From the NCBI GenBank assembly GCA_037178855.1, contig JASJZC010000004.1, forward strand, positions 4,774,001 through 4,838,000: 64,000 bases of DNA, in the 5' to 3' direction. Positions 24,403 to 37,019 of the stretch are shown piece after piece. Within the stretch, counting starts at the first letter, position 1; the number at the start of each line of letters is the position of its first letter. The notes below the pieces were generated by a model. It did no database searches. It worked only from the letters and a program-made list of their open reading frames with translations, and was not told the DNA's origin. The stretch is from Oscheius sp. JU75 (Eukaryota; Nematoda; Chromadorea; Rhabditida; Rhabditidae). The translations under genes and the position numbers were made by a program.

Positions 24403-26514
24403 GTAAGTACTGAGAGAAAGAGTTGTACAGAATTGAACTTGCCAAACTTTTGATCTAGGCGTTCTAGCTAACACAACAAGTCAACTTAATGCTTCAGGTA
24501 GACCTATACCACCGTTTAGATAACGGTACCTTATAAAAGTAGGGTAGAGTTTGGGCATTACTCGCACACCAACATTCCAAATTTGCTGGGAATCACTTGG
24601 ACGGGTTTTCGAGATATCTGGTCGTGAATTCTAGAAAATTTTGTATAGAAACCGAGCCTTTCGCAAAATATTCCTTTCCATTCAATTATTCAGATCATAT
24701 TTCATTCGATCCCGTTTTATTGGCTGTTTTGCTGGCAGCACCAAATGACTTCCTCGATATCAGAAATTGTTGTCTCCATAGCACGACGCTCGTGATCCTT
24801 CGAGTTTCTGGGTGTTTTAAATATGTATTTCGAAGTAATCATGGGGTAAAAGATTTCCAAAAAAAGGTTCTTCTGCATTTTTCGAATCCAATTGACTTGT
24901 AAACAAGACATGGAAAAACAGCATTTTTTAACTATGTACCAACCATCCTAACCTGGTCCGAAGCTCTAGCCTCGTAGAAAGAGTGCATAGCAGTACCGTG
25001 ACAATTTGCGCATCCACCCTCAAATTGTGGAAGATAGATTAAGAGTAGTTAATACTTAATGGCTACAAAAGTATCAGAACAGTTCTGGACTTCCTGACGA
25101 TATCTTCCCTACATTACCTTCTCCTTCTCACAACCCTTTATCCTCTCTCTTTTCAAGAAGCCCCTTTCAATACCCCTCTCCATCCATCACATGCGTTGAA
25201 AAATGTCTGGAAGGCCCTCTGCCCTCATTCACCATCTGTTGATCTCTCGATATCGACAGATTTCCCCCGCTTTGTTCAGCCGGCGTCTCTCTTTCTCGCT
25301 CGCTCGCTCTTAAACATGTCTCTTTTCACTTCCTATTGTTCTTCTTATGACTCTTTCAAACGCCTGTCTGTCCTCTTTTCCTCCTCCTCTTTTAACCATT
25401 ATGAAGATAATTGAAATGACAAATATGGAGATAGAGGATGAAACAAGACCGCTATCTATGCTCGAAAAGTTCCCTTATCGCGGTCCTGCCGCCCTGTCGG
25501 CACCGTCCTGTGATTTCTAGCCCTTTCACTTCGATAGGCTAATCAATTCGTGTCAATTGACGTCATCCTCTGTTCAGCTATTTAGGGCTATGGGCTTGTC
25601 CGGAAATGGACACGCTTACATAAGCTTTTTGATCGACTCTCTCTCTCTCTTTCACTGGTCCCCCAACCACAATTTGAGGCAGTTGACCACCAAGGTCAAG
25701 ATGGTGTTCCTCGAACTTTAAAAGTGTTGTCAGACGGTAATGGCTGCGTATGTGTGATTTTTGGTCACCACTATGCTGAAAAAGGACTTGTTATGGTGGT
25801 AGCCAGTCAGTCACTCGCATTTATTACTCATTCAAATGGTAGGCGAATATGACTGTTTTCCGGGTTGTCTAACAACTTTCGTGGCTCTTTGTATTACAGT
25901 TTTGCACACAAAGAGGAATTTGAGTCATTCAATTTGCTTTCGTCACTAGGTCGAGACAAAGGCAAAAATTTCGCCGTGAATTCTGGTTATAAGAAGTTTC
26001 GTACCCGAGGTCTCCAAACTTGGAACAATATTTCGGCTTTTCAGTATTCCATACAGTGAAGAGATAGTCTCTGTTAACAAGGAAATAACCACAACAGGAA
26101 GTTGGATCCAAACGATGTTTGGTATTCAAAGTTTAATAGAAAGATTGAGCCGAATCGGTGTATTATATGAAGCGTTTTAAATCCAAAAAACTCTGATTCG
26201 GGCCCAAATATCTCTATTTGCTGTTTTCTTGATAATCAATTCATTCAATAGTCACGTTCGTCGTAGACTCACTGACTCTGTCTCTCTCCAAACCAGTCTT
26301 CCTGTTTCCCTTTGTAACTGGTTCAATGTCTGACCGGGAGAGTCACTGGCCTATCTGTTTAAGGGATCACTGTTCGTCATCCAATTAGAGAGTAGCTACT
26401 CTCTAAAAATAGCCTTTTGAAAAGAGTTATGTTGTGTATTTACAGGCAGTGGCGCCGGGGTGGGCGGAGCCTTGTTCTGCCGTCGACGGCTGCGCGTCTT
26501 CCAGCGGGAGCCGG

Positions 26515-29073
26515 ATGAACGTGCCTCTGGAGCCGTTGAAATGGGCCTTTCTACTCGTCTACTTGGCTCTGGCCGGAGTCTCCAACTGGGCCGTTCTGGC
26601 CTACACACACGACTTTGTTCCGAGGTAAGTATCGATTCTAGACCCGTTGGGAATCCCCAGCTGGTCAGAGAACAGACATAAACAAACGAGAAGTCGGGCT
26701 GCCAAATGCTGTTTTTCCGCGTAGGATTCCCCTAATCGGGTTTTCGAGACTCGCCCAGTCCTCTTGACCTTCCACCCTCCTTGAAAATGAAAAGGGAATC
26801 GATGTGAGAACCCGTTTGGCTATTTCATTGTTTTTTTCTTCTCATAGCCGTGACCCACAGCGAGAGATCCGTCGTACTCTCTCCCTAAGCAATTACTTGG
26901 TTCAGGCCTCAGGGCGTTTAATATAATTGGGGAGCTTTCTTCAGGCCGCTATATGGGAAGGATGGAAAAAGTTTGACGGGTCTTTCAGATTTTTAGCCTT
27001 CCCCAAGAACCAACAAAGATTTGGAAAGCATGTGTTGGCGCGGCATAGACACGACTTGTTTGCAAGTTTGTTTGCGGGGTTATCATGAGATTTTCCAACA
27101 ATGGGATGTTCTGCAAAATTATAGCTCTTGATTTGTTCTACAATTTTGCGGAACATCGCGAAGCTGAAAACACACATTCTAGAGACGAAAAGAGGGTCTA
27201 AAGTGATGGAAAAGCAACAGTCCTTGATTTCAGAGAACCACTCCCGGACATCCTTTTCAAGATCCTCCCTGAACAGGAATGGGCATCGAGAGCAGGCGAC
27301 TGGATGGTGACTACTTGTCTGGGCTGTCTCGTCCTCCTCGTCATTTTCCACGAGGCTCGAGTCGTCGTGATCAGAAGAGTTCTCTTCGTAGCTGGTACGC
27401 TTTACGCTATGCGCAGCTGCACACTTTTAGTGAGTTGTCCCCATGTTTGCCGCAAAATAACCAATGAATTTTAGGCTACACAGCTGCCGCCAGGCTATGA
27501 GAACAATACAATGAGGTGCAGAGAAAAAGCCAATTCGAGTCTCGGACTCTTCTTCAGTCGTCTAGCTGAACAGACTATTCGTCTCGGATTCCAGGTTGGT
27601 GAAAAACCGGCGGCATGTGTTGAGCATATGCTAAGGCGATTAGGGCGGGAAAGTCACGCAAACGTAGAGCTGGCAGTGTCGGTTGCTTATTTGTCTCTGA
27701 TTTAGGGTCCAGAAAGAGTCGCAATGTCGTATATCACAAGGGGCGCGAATCTTTTTGTGATCTATAGGTGCCAAATAACATGCTACAGACAGACTTGTAA
27801 TGATCTGCAAAATTGTAGAACAGAGCAAAAACTTCAACTTTGCAGAAAACAGAGAACTTACAAAGGGCCCTCTTGTGTCGCGAAGACGCTAGAATTACAA
27901 TAAGAGAGTACTGTAGAATGCAAAATACGTAGTTTGAAATTTTTGACGAAAAATCAGATACTGTTAGTTTCGATTTTCCGAAAGATGCCCCGGAAATAAT
28001 AAGTTCTCCAAAAGTGCTCTAAAGATTGCAAACTTCCAGGAAAAACTCGAGATGCTCTGTGGAGACCTACTTTTCTCAGGACATACTCTGGTCATGGTCA
28101 CCTGTTCCCTGTCCGTAGCCTATTACCTCCCAAAACGATGGCGTCTCCTCCAGTGGATTCCTCACTGCGCCACCGCCTTCGGTCTACTCTGTATGATCAT
28201 TTCTAGGACTCATTACACAATCGACATCCTCATCGCCTACTGGCTCACAAACTTTGTGTTTAGGTGAGTTATCAAAGAAACAGAATGTAGTTGGGTTTGG
28301 TGGGATAGATAATGGGGTGAGAAGGTTTGCGAGAAGAGATAAGATTGCAGAATAGTGCCTTTAGACTGGCCGTCTGTGAGCACTCGTGACCATAAAAACT
28401 ATCGTTATCGAAACAAAAGTCGTTTGCTACATTGTAAAGTTCAATGGGTTCTAGTAGGAATATCAAAGAGAACAATTGAGCTTTCTATTCCGAGGCTACT
28501 TTAAAGCAGGTCCCGTGTCTACTTAGGTTACCCGTATGCCACCCATAGCAATGGAAACAGCTGACTAGGGTAAATAGGTAAAGGCTCTGACGTATACGGA
28601 CATCATTTCTAGTTTTTGCTGTGGATTGAACAGTAGGTTGTGGGATTGAACCCGTTTGGTTTTGGCATCGGACGGTTTTTTGGGAGATATTGTTCAGCTC
28701 AATTCGAAATAGTACACAAAACAGTAAACCAATTATTAGCTACGGAAAATCACCATAAACTCTGGTCACAAGCCCTCTTCTTTCAGGATATACCACGCGT
28801 ACTGCGAGCTGGACGAGTGTCTGGAGAGACGCAAGTCAATTCTGCATCATTTATGGATGTTGAGAATCGTCGAATGGCTCGAAGAGAACATTGTTCCGGG
28901 CAGAGTAGCCAACGAATTCTCTCTTCCTTGGAGTGGAATAGTCGACTCTCTCTTCTCTATAAGCTCCTCTGGCCACCACAAACAGATCTCTATTGTGAGT
29001 TGTGAGTCCTCCCTTCGATCACTTACTGTTCCCCTTTTAGAGCTCCTCGACCACGTTCCGCAGCATGCCATGA
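26515..29073 (+). CDS. Sphingomyelin synthase-like phosphotransferase
   Basis: Six exons (26515-26624, 27234-27429, 27475-27594, 28040-28263, 28787-28994, 29041-29073) give exactly 297 codons including stop. It carries the family signatures CGDLLFSGHT (His157) and RTHYTIDILIAYW (His200, Asp204), the catalytic triad that moves phosphocholine or phosphoethanolamine from a glycerophospholipid to ceramide. Also family-like are FVPREPLPDI and VLFVAGTLYAMR. Five to six TM segments are visible. The start is the ATG before NVPLEPLKW; the preceding frame is open back to a TTTACAG at 26445, so a longer N-terminus or SL acceptor is possible. Expected in Golgi or plasma membrane. It lacks the long N-terminal domain of many family members. 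Confidence 0.88.
27103..27159. repeat. Short foldback element in SMS intron 1
   Basis: GATGTTCTGCAAAATTATAG is repeated inverted as TTCTACAATTTTGCGGAACA with a loop of about 10 bp. It shares the TTCTACAA core with the element at 23582. A related partial copy lies at about 27796-27845 in SMS intron 3. Confidence 0.7.
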
Positions 29074-29309
29074 TTGTTTCTACTTTGTTCAGAAGACGAG
29101 ACGATACGGGTGTCGCTCACTTTTCTTCTATCAGAAAATTCCCCCAATAGCCCGAGTTTAGGGCCTACGAGTACTTTGTGATCCTCAACTAACTGGATTG
29201 AATTACCCCTTGTGATGCCACTAATTGACGAGGTATTATGTTTGAGAGAATAAACATGTTCTTATTATTTCTATCGGAAAGGGAGAAAGAAAGACAACCG
29301 GCAAGGAGA

Positions 29310-32300
29310 TCAGTGCTTGAGTTGCGACTGGAGACGGAAGTGCTGGGACATGGCGAGATAAGAGACCGCTAGGAGACTAACCAGCAAGACCAGGACAGAA
29401 GAGGATAAAGCTGTGAGGAATAGCGGAGAGATGCAGGAGGCTGCTTCTGAAACAATTATTCTCATTAGATCCTGAGAATTAAAGAACCCACCAATCAGTC
29501 GCTTCTGCTGTTCCCACTGCTCCGCCAACTCCACCTTCACAATATCAAAGAGTCTGATCTGATCGTCCGTCCTAATCTCCCTCTTCCACCTAACACCTAA
29601 TGGCGGACAGATAAAAGGAGCTGTTCTGTTAGGAGTTAGTTCAATAGAGCAGGAGAAGTAAACATCATCAGGGCCAGGAAACTTGAAGGCGGCCAGTCGG
29701 AAGAAGTAGAATTGCTGTTGTCCGGACCTCACTCGGTGAACTTCCGTGACGAATTCTTTCCTCAGAACACAACTGGAAAAAGTTTTAATCGAATGAGTCA
29801 ACTCCTACCTTTTCTCGTCAGTGAGTTGAACTCTCGTGGTTCCTGGACCGTCAGTGGCGAAGCAGGAATGAACGAACATATCGTACTCGTTGTCACCTAA
29901 AATGAGTTCATAAGACAAAATGTGTTTTAGGGACTTTCCGTGTTAGATCTACTATTTAGAAAACACAAAAAACGTATTGCAGCGGCACTGTTTATATTTT
30001 CGTTATGAAGATATTCGTTTTGGGATTCCGAGATTGGGTCAAAACCCTTATACATACCCGTCATCTTTGTAGTTGACCTGACCACGAGAGAAATGTTCTC
30101 TCCAATCTTGACGGGTCCAGCTACTGGAGGCGAGAAGGGTCCGTCTCCCCTCTGAATCTCCAAGAAGACGTCAGTTGGTCTGGTTTCCTGTTTGGAGACC
30201 AATGGTTCCGTGTTCACACTTAAAGTATTCTGGCCCTGGAAATGGATAGACGGTACCTGACAGTCTGATCTCTGACACTTTTGTCATCAGAAGCGAATCC
30301 AACTCTCGGGGGCTCCTCTTTGAAAACTTTGGCGGGAACCGACTGAATAGTGTGACTACCAGTTGGGTTGGAAGTGGCAACAGGTTCAGATCTCTGGACC
30401 GAGGGGGTCTCCTGACCTGGAGCCCTGACATATCCAGATGTCGTCCCCATGTTCCAGGTCTGAGCGGGTATCTTAGACTTCTCCATGTTCTCTTCCTACT
30501 TCTGAATTTACCTTCGTGAAGTCATCGACCTCCTTCGAGTTCTGAATCCCGAACCCGATCCCCTGATGTTTTTTCACGGTGCTGGGAACTATAGCTGCTG
30601 CTCTTTGTGGAGCTGGAGGCTGTGGTTGTAGCCAGACTGGAGAAGCCGGAGGATATGCGTAATTGTCTTGTGGAGGAGGAAGCTGATACGCGGTGGCTTT
30701 GACCGGAACGTTGTGAGGAATCTGAGGACCTCGAATAGGTACCACAGCGTCTGAACCAGTTATTTTGAACCATCTCTGTCTTACCTCTTTGGCTGAAAAT
30801 CGGTTTTGTAGGCAGTGCATACTGCGGAATTGGAGGTGATCTTTGAGCGAAGACGGCGGCTAAATTCTTTTAGTCATTTACCCATTTGTGACGTTACGTT
30901 TCACATAAGGATCGAGGGCGGGAGAAATTGGTGGACCGACCGGGTACTGCGGGAAAACAGCTGTCGGTTTCATGTAGCTCGGATCGTAGGTCTTCGAACC
31001 CGGAATCGGCCAGTTTCCAAACTGACGAGCGTCTGTAGACAATGCTTTTACCTAAAGAGGCAGTCATTTGGTTCAGATTGCCACTTACGGGTGTGACCGA
31101 CGGGGAGAGTGGTGGCGCTGTGACGTAACCGGTGTCTCGTTGGGGAGCTCGTCTGATCTCACTAAAGAGATTTTTTTTTCGCGATAAAATGAGGAAGACC
31201 TTTTTTCTTCCTCCTCTTTACGTCCGTCTGCCAACTGACAGACGAAACTGAACTGTTTGTCGTGTGAGGACTGGAAATCTCTGTCCATCTGCACGTAGAC
31301 TCGGTTAATCATCGTGTCCACAATCTGAATCTGCTTAGATGTCTTTTTAGCAAGGTTTTAGAGCAAATGATTGTCATTATAGGTCATTTCTGTCAATCAG
31401 CCTCGAAAATTAGAGTTATTCCATAGCAAACGGGTCCGTTCCTGTAGAACAGGATTTTTCGACTAGACTCGACAAGTAAAGAAAAGCCGCGGTTTTTGAA
31501 AGCAGAGCAAAGAAGATCACAGAGTGGTATCCGAGGAACAGAAAAAGAAGACCTGGAAGGCAAAAGTGCAGGTGATCGGATGAAATTACAGCGTTACCTG
31601 ATTCTACATGGTGTAAAAATTCGAATATGGAATGGTCTACTCTCAGAAACGCTCTAGTCGATAATTATAGATTTAACAAAGCGAAAAAATAAGAAATAAG
31701 ATTATAATTCACTTTTGCACGTTTTCATTCCAAATTCTACGTACTTTGCCTCGCCATTTTCTGCTGCTGCTTCCAGAAAAAACAATTTCTTCCTCAAACC
31801 TCGCTGCGAACGGCTATCCGTGACGGGACCCATTCGCATTTCATGCGCGCATTGGATACTCAGCTACGGGGCCACGGCGTTTTACGCCCATGCAAAAAGC
31901 GTCGCCACTTTTTCTCGCGCCGATTTCCTATTTCGAGGGCGGGAATTCAAAATTAGATCTCTTTTATTTCGTCAGCCACATGCTTTCCCACCTATTATTC
32001 TTTTTCCTTTTTAGGCTAGATGTGAATAGTTCTGTCTGACAGGAGGCGTGATAAATTTGGAAGCTATCTCCGTCCACAAACTGACGCCTTCGCCTTTTAT
32101 AACGCGTGATGGGAGCGTCAACTGAAACTAACGAGTGACAGGTGGAGACGCTGTTGAGAAAAACGGTTTTTAAACTTGTTATTAGCTCTAGGTTTTTCTA
32201 ATGATCTGATTTCTGCACAGAATTCTTCAAAAATAAAGTAAAAAGTAAGAAACTGGAGCTCGAAGAGTGGGAAATCCGCGCAAACGCGCGCTTTTTAGTT

Positions 32301-35300
32301 TAATCTGGGTATGGTATTCTGTGCCAAAACCGATTTGAACGAGGATTTTTGTAGGATACTGTACTTAAGAAAACGAGCGGCGTTTACGCCCAGTTTGAAA
32401 AAGTGGCGACGCGCGTAAAACGCCGTGGGGCCCATTCGTATTACATGCGCGTATTAGATACTCAGCTAAGTAACCTGTTACGGTAGCTCAAGATTTTAGG
32501 ATTCAAATTTTTCGTTTTGTCTTTTTGCAGACACAGTATGCGCTGCAATTTCTATAATATCAAAAATGTTCCTTGTATGGGCGCAGTTGTAAAGTAGTCA
32601 AGTCTTACATGAGCCATAGCCTTTTTCTGTAGCTGTTCCATTCATTTTGCAATTGACTACTTCATGAGCACCTTCGTCTGTCTTCAACACTGCTATTTCA
32701 GTATGTCTACCACCAAAATGACGCCAAGCGGAGACGCCTCAGAAATTTCGAAGCTCATCAAGGAGATGAAAATCACCGTGCCCACTACGATGACCGGCAA
32801 CAAGGAACCGGGTCGTCTGGGAAGAAGGACTCCTGTCCAATCAAACATCTTCGGAATGGTCGTCGACTCGGAAACGACCATCTACGTCTACGACATTCGC
32901 ATCTTCGCCGACCTCTCTTCTGGCAAGACTGTGGAGTTCTCGAAGAAGGCCAAGGATGAGTATGTCGTGTTTGCTGCTTTGTAATACCTTCTTGTTTTAG
33001 CTATCTCGTCAATGATCGTCGCCAGAAGTGCGTAGCTGTTATTACTGCCATGATGAACGAGAACACCGAAAATTTCCCTGATCCGTTCAAGATTTACTAC
33101 GATGGTCAGTCGATGATGTTCTCCGCGTCAAACGCTCTGACTGATGACAAAGGATTCCTGCGCCTCACCGTCCCTGGCACAGCCATCCCCCACATCCCCG
33201 ACCTTGCCACCCTGGAGCTCATTGTCGTTGAAATCAAGTCTTGTGCCGCCAAGCCATCGTTCGTTCTCTCGGCTGAGCGTATCGCCAGCTGTACCGCCAA
33301 CCGTGACATATCGTCAAACGATCGTTTCCTCTCACAATTTCTTGAGATCGCCGTCAACCAGTACGCCACGATGAACCCGCAGCGCCACAAGACTTACGAA
33401 TACGGAAGTTAGTTTGAAACCTTGACTTGTAACCAATGTTGTTGCTTCCAGAAACGTTCATGACCAACCCGCTTCAAGAAGGTTTGGCTGAAAAGGATCT
33501 GAGAGATGTCGGAGACGGAAAGCGCCTGATGGTCGGATCGAAGAAGTCCGTTCGCCAGATTGAGGGACCGAAGGCCCGGAATTTCAACAATTGGTCGGTT
33601 TTTGAACTCCAGCTTTACATAGTTCCAGTTCCCTCGTCATTGATGCTAAAAAGACCGCCTTCCACATGGAGCAGAGTCTCGTCGAAAAAGTCATGTCTAT
33701 CACTCGCAAGCGAGACCTCGACCGCCCGCTCCAGGACCAGGAGAAGGAAAAGATCAACGGCGTGATCAAGGGACTCTTTGTTGAGACTACGCATCTCAAG
33801 AACAACAAGCGTATCCAAATCTTTGGACTGAGCAAGAGTAACGCCATGGATTCTACGTTCGAGAAAGATGGAGTCAAGTGCGACATTTCCTCGTACTTCC
33901 AAAGGTAAGATCTCATCTATTTTGCATCTAAAAAAAACTTTTAGTAAGTACAACATCCAGTTGAAGGTCCCTCTGATGCCTCTCATTCTCGCCAAGGAAA
34001 GGGGAAACATGAACTGCTACCCTATGGAAGTCTTGCGCGTAGTGCCGTTCCAGCGTGTCACTATTCCGCAGCAGACTGTATGTTTTATTGACTACTTTAT
34101 GTAATCATTTCTTCAGCCCGAGCAGTCGCAGCAAAGCACCCGAGATTGCGCTGTAGCCCCCAGCGTTCGACAAGAATATATCATGAAAGGGGCTAAAGCC
34201 TTGGAGCTTCTAGGAGGCGACAACAAGTACCTGCAGAACATCGGATTGAAGCTGATTCCGAGCCCTCTCTCCGTTACTGGACGTCTTCTGCCCGCTCCTG
34301 CTATCAAGTATAGCGCAGGAAAGATTGAATCTGTTGAGCTCGGCAAATGGAAGACTCGCGGAACTCGCTATATCATCCCGTCTGCATGCAAAATTTGGGC
34401 CGTCTACTGTATTCAGGACTCCAGAGCCCGCTACAGCATCAATGACATTCGCTCGTTTGCCGAAAAGTTCTACAATGAGCTCAAGAATAAGGGTATGGAT
34501 GTGGCCATTCCTGCCGAAATCCGTCTCATCGCCGAAAACGATCTCGAGATGACGCTAAAGAGAGCTGGATCTCACGGGTGCGAATACGGTATAACCACTG
34601 AGCAAGGCGTTTGTAAGCATGAGTTTCAGCTCTGTTACTCGTTGCGGATTCTTTGACTAACGTCCACAAGGCTATGAAGTATTTCGAGCGCAAGTACGAG
34701 GTCATCACTCAGCAGATGAAGCTTAGCAACGTCGAGAAGATCATGCTTGAGAACAAGGTCAGTTTTTTGTTTGGACCTAAGATATTATCAGTTTCCAGTT
34801 CCAAACGCTGGAAAACATCATCAATAAGACGAACCTCAAGCTTGGAGGATTGAATTACAGCCTGGAGTTGAGTGCTCTGAACGGCATTGCCAAGAGGTGG
34901 TTCACCGCTGAAAGACTCATCATTGGAGTCTCCATCTCCCATCCTCCTCCGTCGGCTGCCTTCAGTGAGAACGTCCATCCTAGTGTCGTCGGATATGCTG
35001 CTAACTTTAAAGCCAGCCCGTTCGAGTTCGTTGGTGACTTCCACTTCCAGGAGTCGAGAAAGACGGATGTAAGTTGTTTAACCGTTCTCGTTGTAACATA
35101 GCTGTTATAGACCTTGAACTGCATGGGTGAGCTCATCCAGTCTATGGTCGATCGCCATAGTGGAACCCACAACGGAGTTGCTGCCAAGGAGATCATCGTC
35201 TACCGCAACGGAATCGACGAGGGTAGCTACGAGATGGTTCTCAAGGAAGAAATTCCTTCCATCAAGGCTCACTTGTCCAAGGCCGGACATCCCGACATGA

Positions 35301-36471
35301 AGATCACTTTCATTGTAGCCGCCAAGACCAACTCCGATGTTCGTCTTTTCAAGCCTCAAATCAATCCGGCTGACAGACCTACTCAGCAAAACATCGTTCC
35401 TGGTTAGTTAGTTTCATCCGAATAATTGGCTCTTCAGGGATAGTTGTTGACACCCAGTTGACTCATCCGAGTTACAACGAGTTCTATCTCAACTCTCACA
35501 CCACGCTGCAGGGATCCGCCAAGTCCCCTCGGTACACCATCCTCTACGACGATCTGGACCTCTCCAACGACGAGATTCAAGGGATGACCTACGCCCTGGC
35601 CCACAACCATCAGATTGTTGCTCTGACTACTTCTCTTCCGGCTAACCTCTACATTGCCAACCGGTTCGTTTTATCTTTTTCTTACCAACCAAAGCTGTTG
35701 AGGTACGCCGAGCGCGGAGCTGCTGTCTGGACCGAATTCAACGCTCGCGAAGAATCCAAGTCTGAGAGCAGCAACGGTTCTCACTTCGAAGAGGCTCACA
35801 GACTCCTCACTTATCGCAACTCCAAGATCGGTTTCAACCGCGTCAACGCTTAAGCGTTTTCTGTACCTCTCTCGCAAAACTCGTTATATGTATAGTAATT
35901 ATTATTGTTTTTCAATAAGTGTGTGCCCTGCTGGGATTAAAAAGTCTTGTTTTCTATTTTTTTTTCGGGAGGAATGGCATCGAGGCGAGCAAGCCTATTG
36001 GGTTCTCTTCCCTTACTCAACCGGCCTCGGAAACTACACACAACGCGCAATTAGCTGACACACGGTGAGACGGTATTCGGGCGGAAGGGCAACGAATTGA
36101 ATCACAGGCTCTAGCGACGGGACTGCGCTATTATGAACTGCCGGGCAAAAACGCAAAGATCTCGCTGCTGTAGGTCACGTCCTACTTACATTTCTCGACG
36201 TTCTGGAGTAGCTGGTTCCACAACGATGGGCCGGAATAGAAAAGAGAATAGTATCCATGTCGAGGGCGTTGTAATAGATACAATCGTGTACATTGGCATA
36301 GTCTAGCGAATAAATCTTCCCATTGAAGGGACCGTCGAAGTCTACAGAGGCTGTGATCCCATCACTGCTGCACATTGCCGCGACGGCAGTAATCTCGGGA
36401 GGATCCGAGCTTTTCTTGGCTTGAATCTCATGAAAAAGGAGGAAAAGAAGAAGAAGGAACAGCCAGTTCAT
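29310..36471 (-). CDS. ZP-domain (cuticlin-type) membrane protein with split ZP module
   Basis: The first exon (36471 to about 36184) has a signal peptide (MNWLFLLLLFLLFHEIQA) and most of a ZP-N domain, with Cys in AAMCSSDGI, HDCIYYN and HRCGT. It ends at GTAAGT. The next minus-strand exon, near 31345, continues IQIVDTMINRVYVQMDRDFQ...FSFVCQ, supplying the missing ZP-N strand and fourth Cys. Then come several Pro/Gln/Tyr-rich exons (about 31150-30230), the ZP-C part (EIQRGDGPFSPP, KIGENISLVV, YDMFVHSC, YFSCSIE), a furin-type site (RWKR) and a TM segment near the end (LFLTALSSSVLVLLVSLLAV). It is a secreted or apical cuticle/matrix protein released by furin cleavage. The 4.8-kb first intron contains the Argonaute gene. 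Middle exon borders are approximate. Confidence 0.8.
31828..32466. repeat. Pair of related repeats flanking the Argonaute upstream region
   Basis: The block CCCATTCGCATTTCATGCGC at 31828 recurs at 32429 with few changes, in the same orientation and followed by ATACTCAGCTA in both. A second block (ACGGCGTTTTACGCCC...GTCGCCACTTTTTC, 31870-31922) recurs inverted at 32373-32434. The two copies therefore share parts in rearranged order, as in a dispersed repeat family. Both lie inside the ZP intron. Confidence 0.7.
32703..35853 (+). CDS. Argonaute (PAZ-PIWI), nematode WAGO-like, catalytic residues lost
   Basis: At least nine exons. The ATG is at 32703, one base after a TATTTCAG that could be an SL acceptor; the stop is at 35851-35853. 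N-terminal, PAZ-like and MID regions precede a PIWI domain. In PIWI, the usual IGxDxxHP reads IIGVSISHP (Asp to Ser) and the usual YRDG reads YRNG (Asp to Asn). The final His is kept in SHTTLQGSAKSPRY. The nuclease tetrad is therefore broken and slicing is unlikely, as in secondary-siRNA WAGO proteins. Expected role is small-RNA-guided silencing or licensing in germline cytoplasm or nucleus. The whole gene sits antisense in the first intron of the ZP gene. Length is about 950 residues, normal for the family. Confidence 0.93.
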
Positions 36472-36704
36472 AGCAGAGGATGATGAGGGAGGTCGGGAGC
36501 CGCCGACCTTGTGAGCGAGGAGTTATTGAGACACCCGGCCCCAATTAGCCCGGCGCAAACAGCACCCGGTATTCGAGTCTCTCTCTTCCGCAGGTAATCT
36601 GGCAGTCAAAACATGGCTCCAATAGAGACAAGGTTATTCTGATTGTGGCTATTGTTTATTGCGGGAGTGCTATTAAATAGGACAAAAGGTTTTCATTTTG
36701 GTAG

Positions 36705-37019
36705 TACTATAACAGGCACCTCGACTCGATTTGACGCACTATTGCGTACTGCACGCCAATCGGATTTTTGCACTGTTCTACCGTTATCGTTCATTTCTTA
36801 GGGCTGTAAGGAAAAGAAATGTGTCATTGTTGGTTGAGTTTTTTGATATTTTTAACGTCCAAATAATAAACGGAACAGCTGTAGATGTCTGTTCTGAGTC
36901 GATTAAACCGACTTACAGCCCTAAAAAATGGTTGATAACGGTAGAAAAATACAAAAAACCCCGATGTTCGTGCAGTACGCAATAGTGCGTCAAATCGAGT
37001 CGGGACGCCTGTTACAGTA
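36705..37019. mobile_element. Foldback MITE with TA-flanked terminal inverted repeats
   Basis: The left end TACTATAACAGGCACCTCG matches the reverse complement of the right end (CGGGACGCCTGTTACAGTA). The arms pair for about 105 bp around a loop of about 100 bp with no coding capacity. TA at both ends suggests Tc1/mariner-type target duplication. It lies between the ZP gene start and the DGK gene end. Confidence 0.85.

Larger units (their letters stand above)
22828..26514. other. Gene-poor interval between the tetraspan and SMS genes
   Basis: About 3.7 kb with no securely supported gene. It contains one foldback element, several pyrimidine-rich tracts ((TC)n near 25285 and 25640) and one weak small-gene candidate listed separately. 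A frame at 25865-26059 ending in TGA could be a terminal exon but has no family match. The sequence just before 26446 (TATTTACAG) could be a trans-splice acceptor for the SMS gene. Confidence 0.4.

Noticed and set aside
26848-26925. Alternative SMS exon 2 (after CTCATAG)
   Set aside because: It runs to a stop after about 26 codons and lacks family similarity; the exon at 27234 continues the family sequence exactly.
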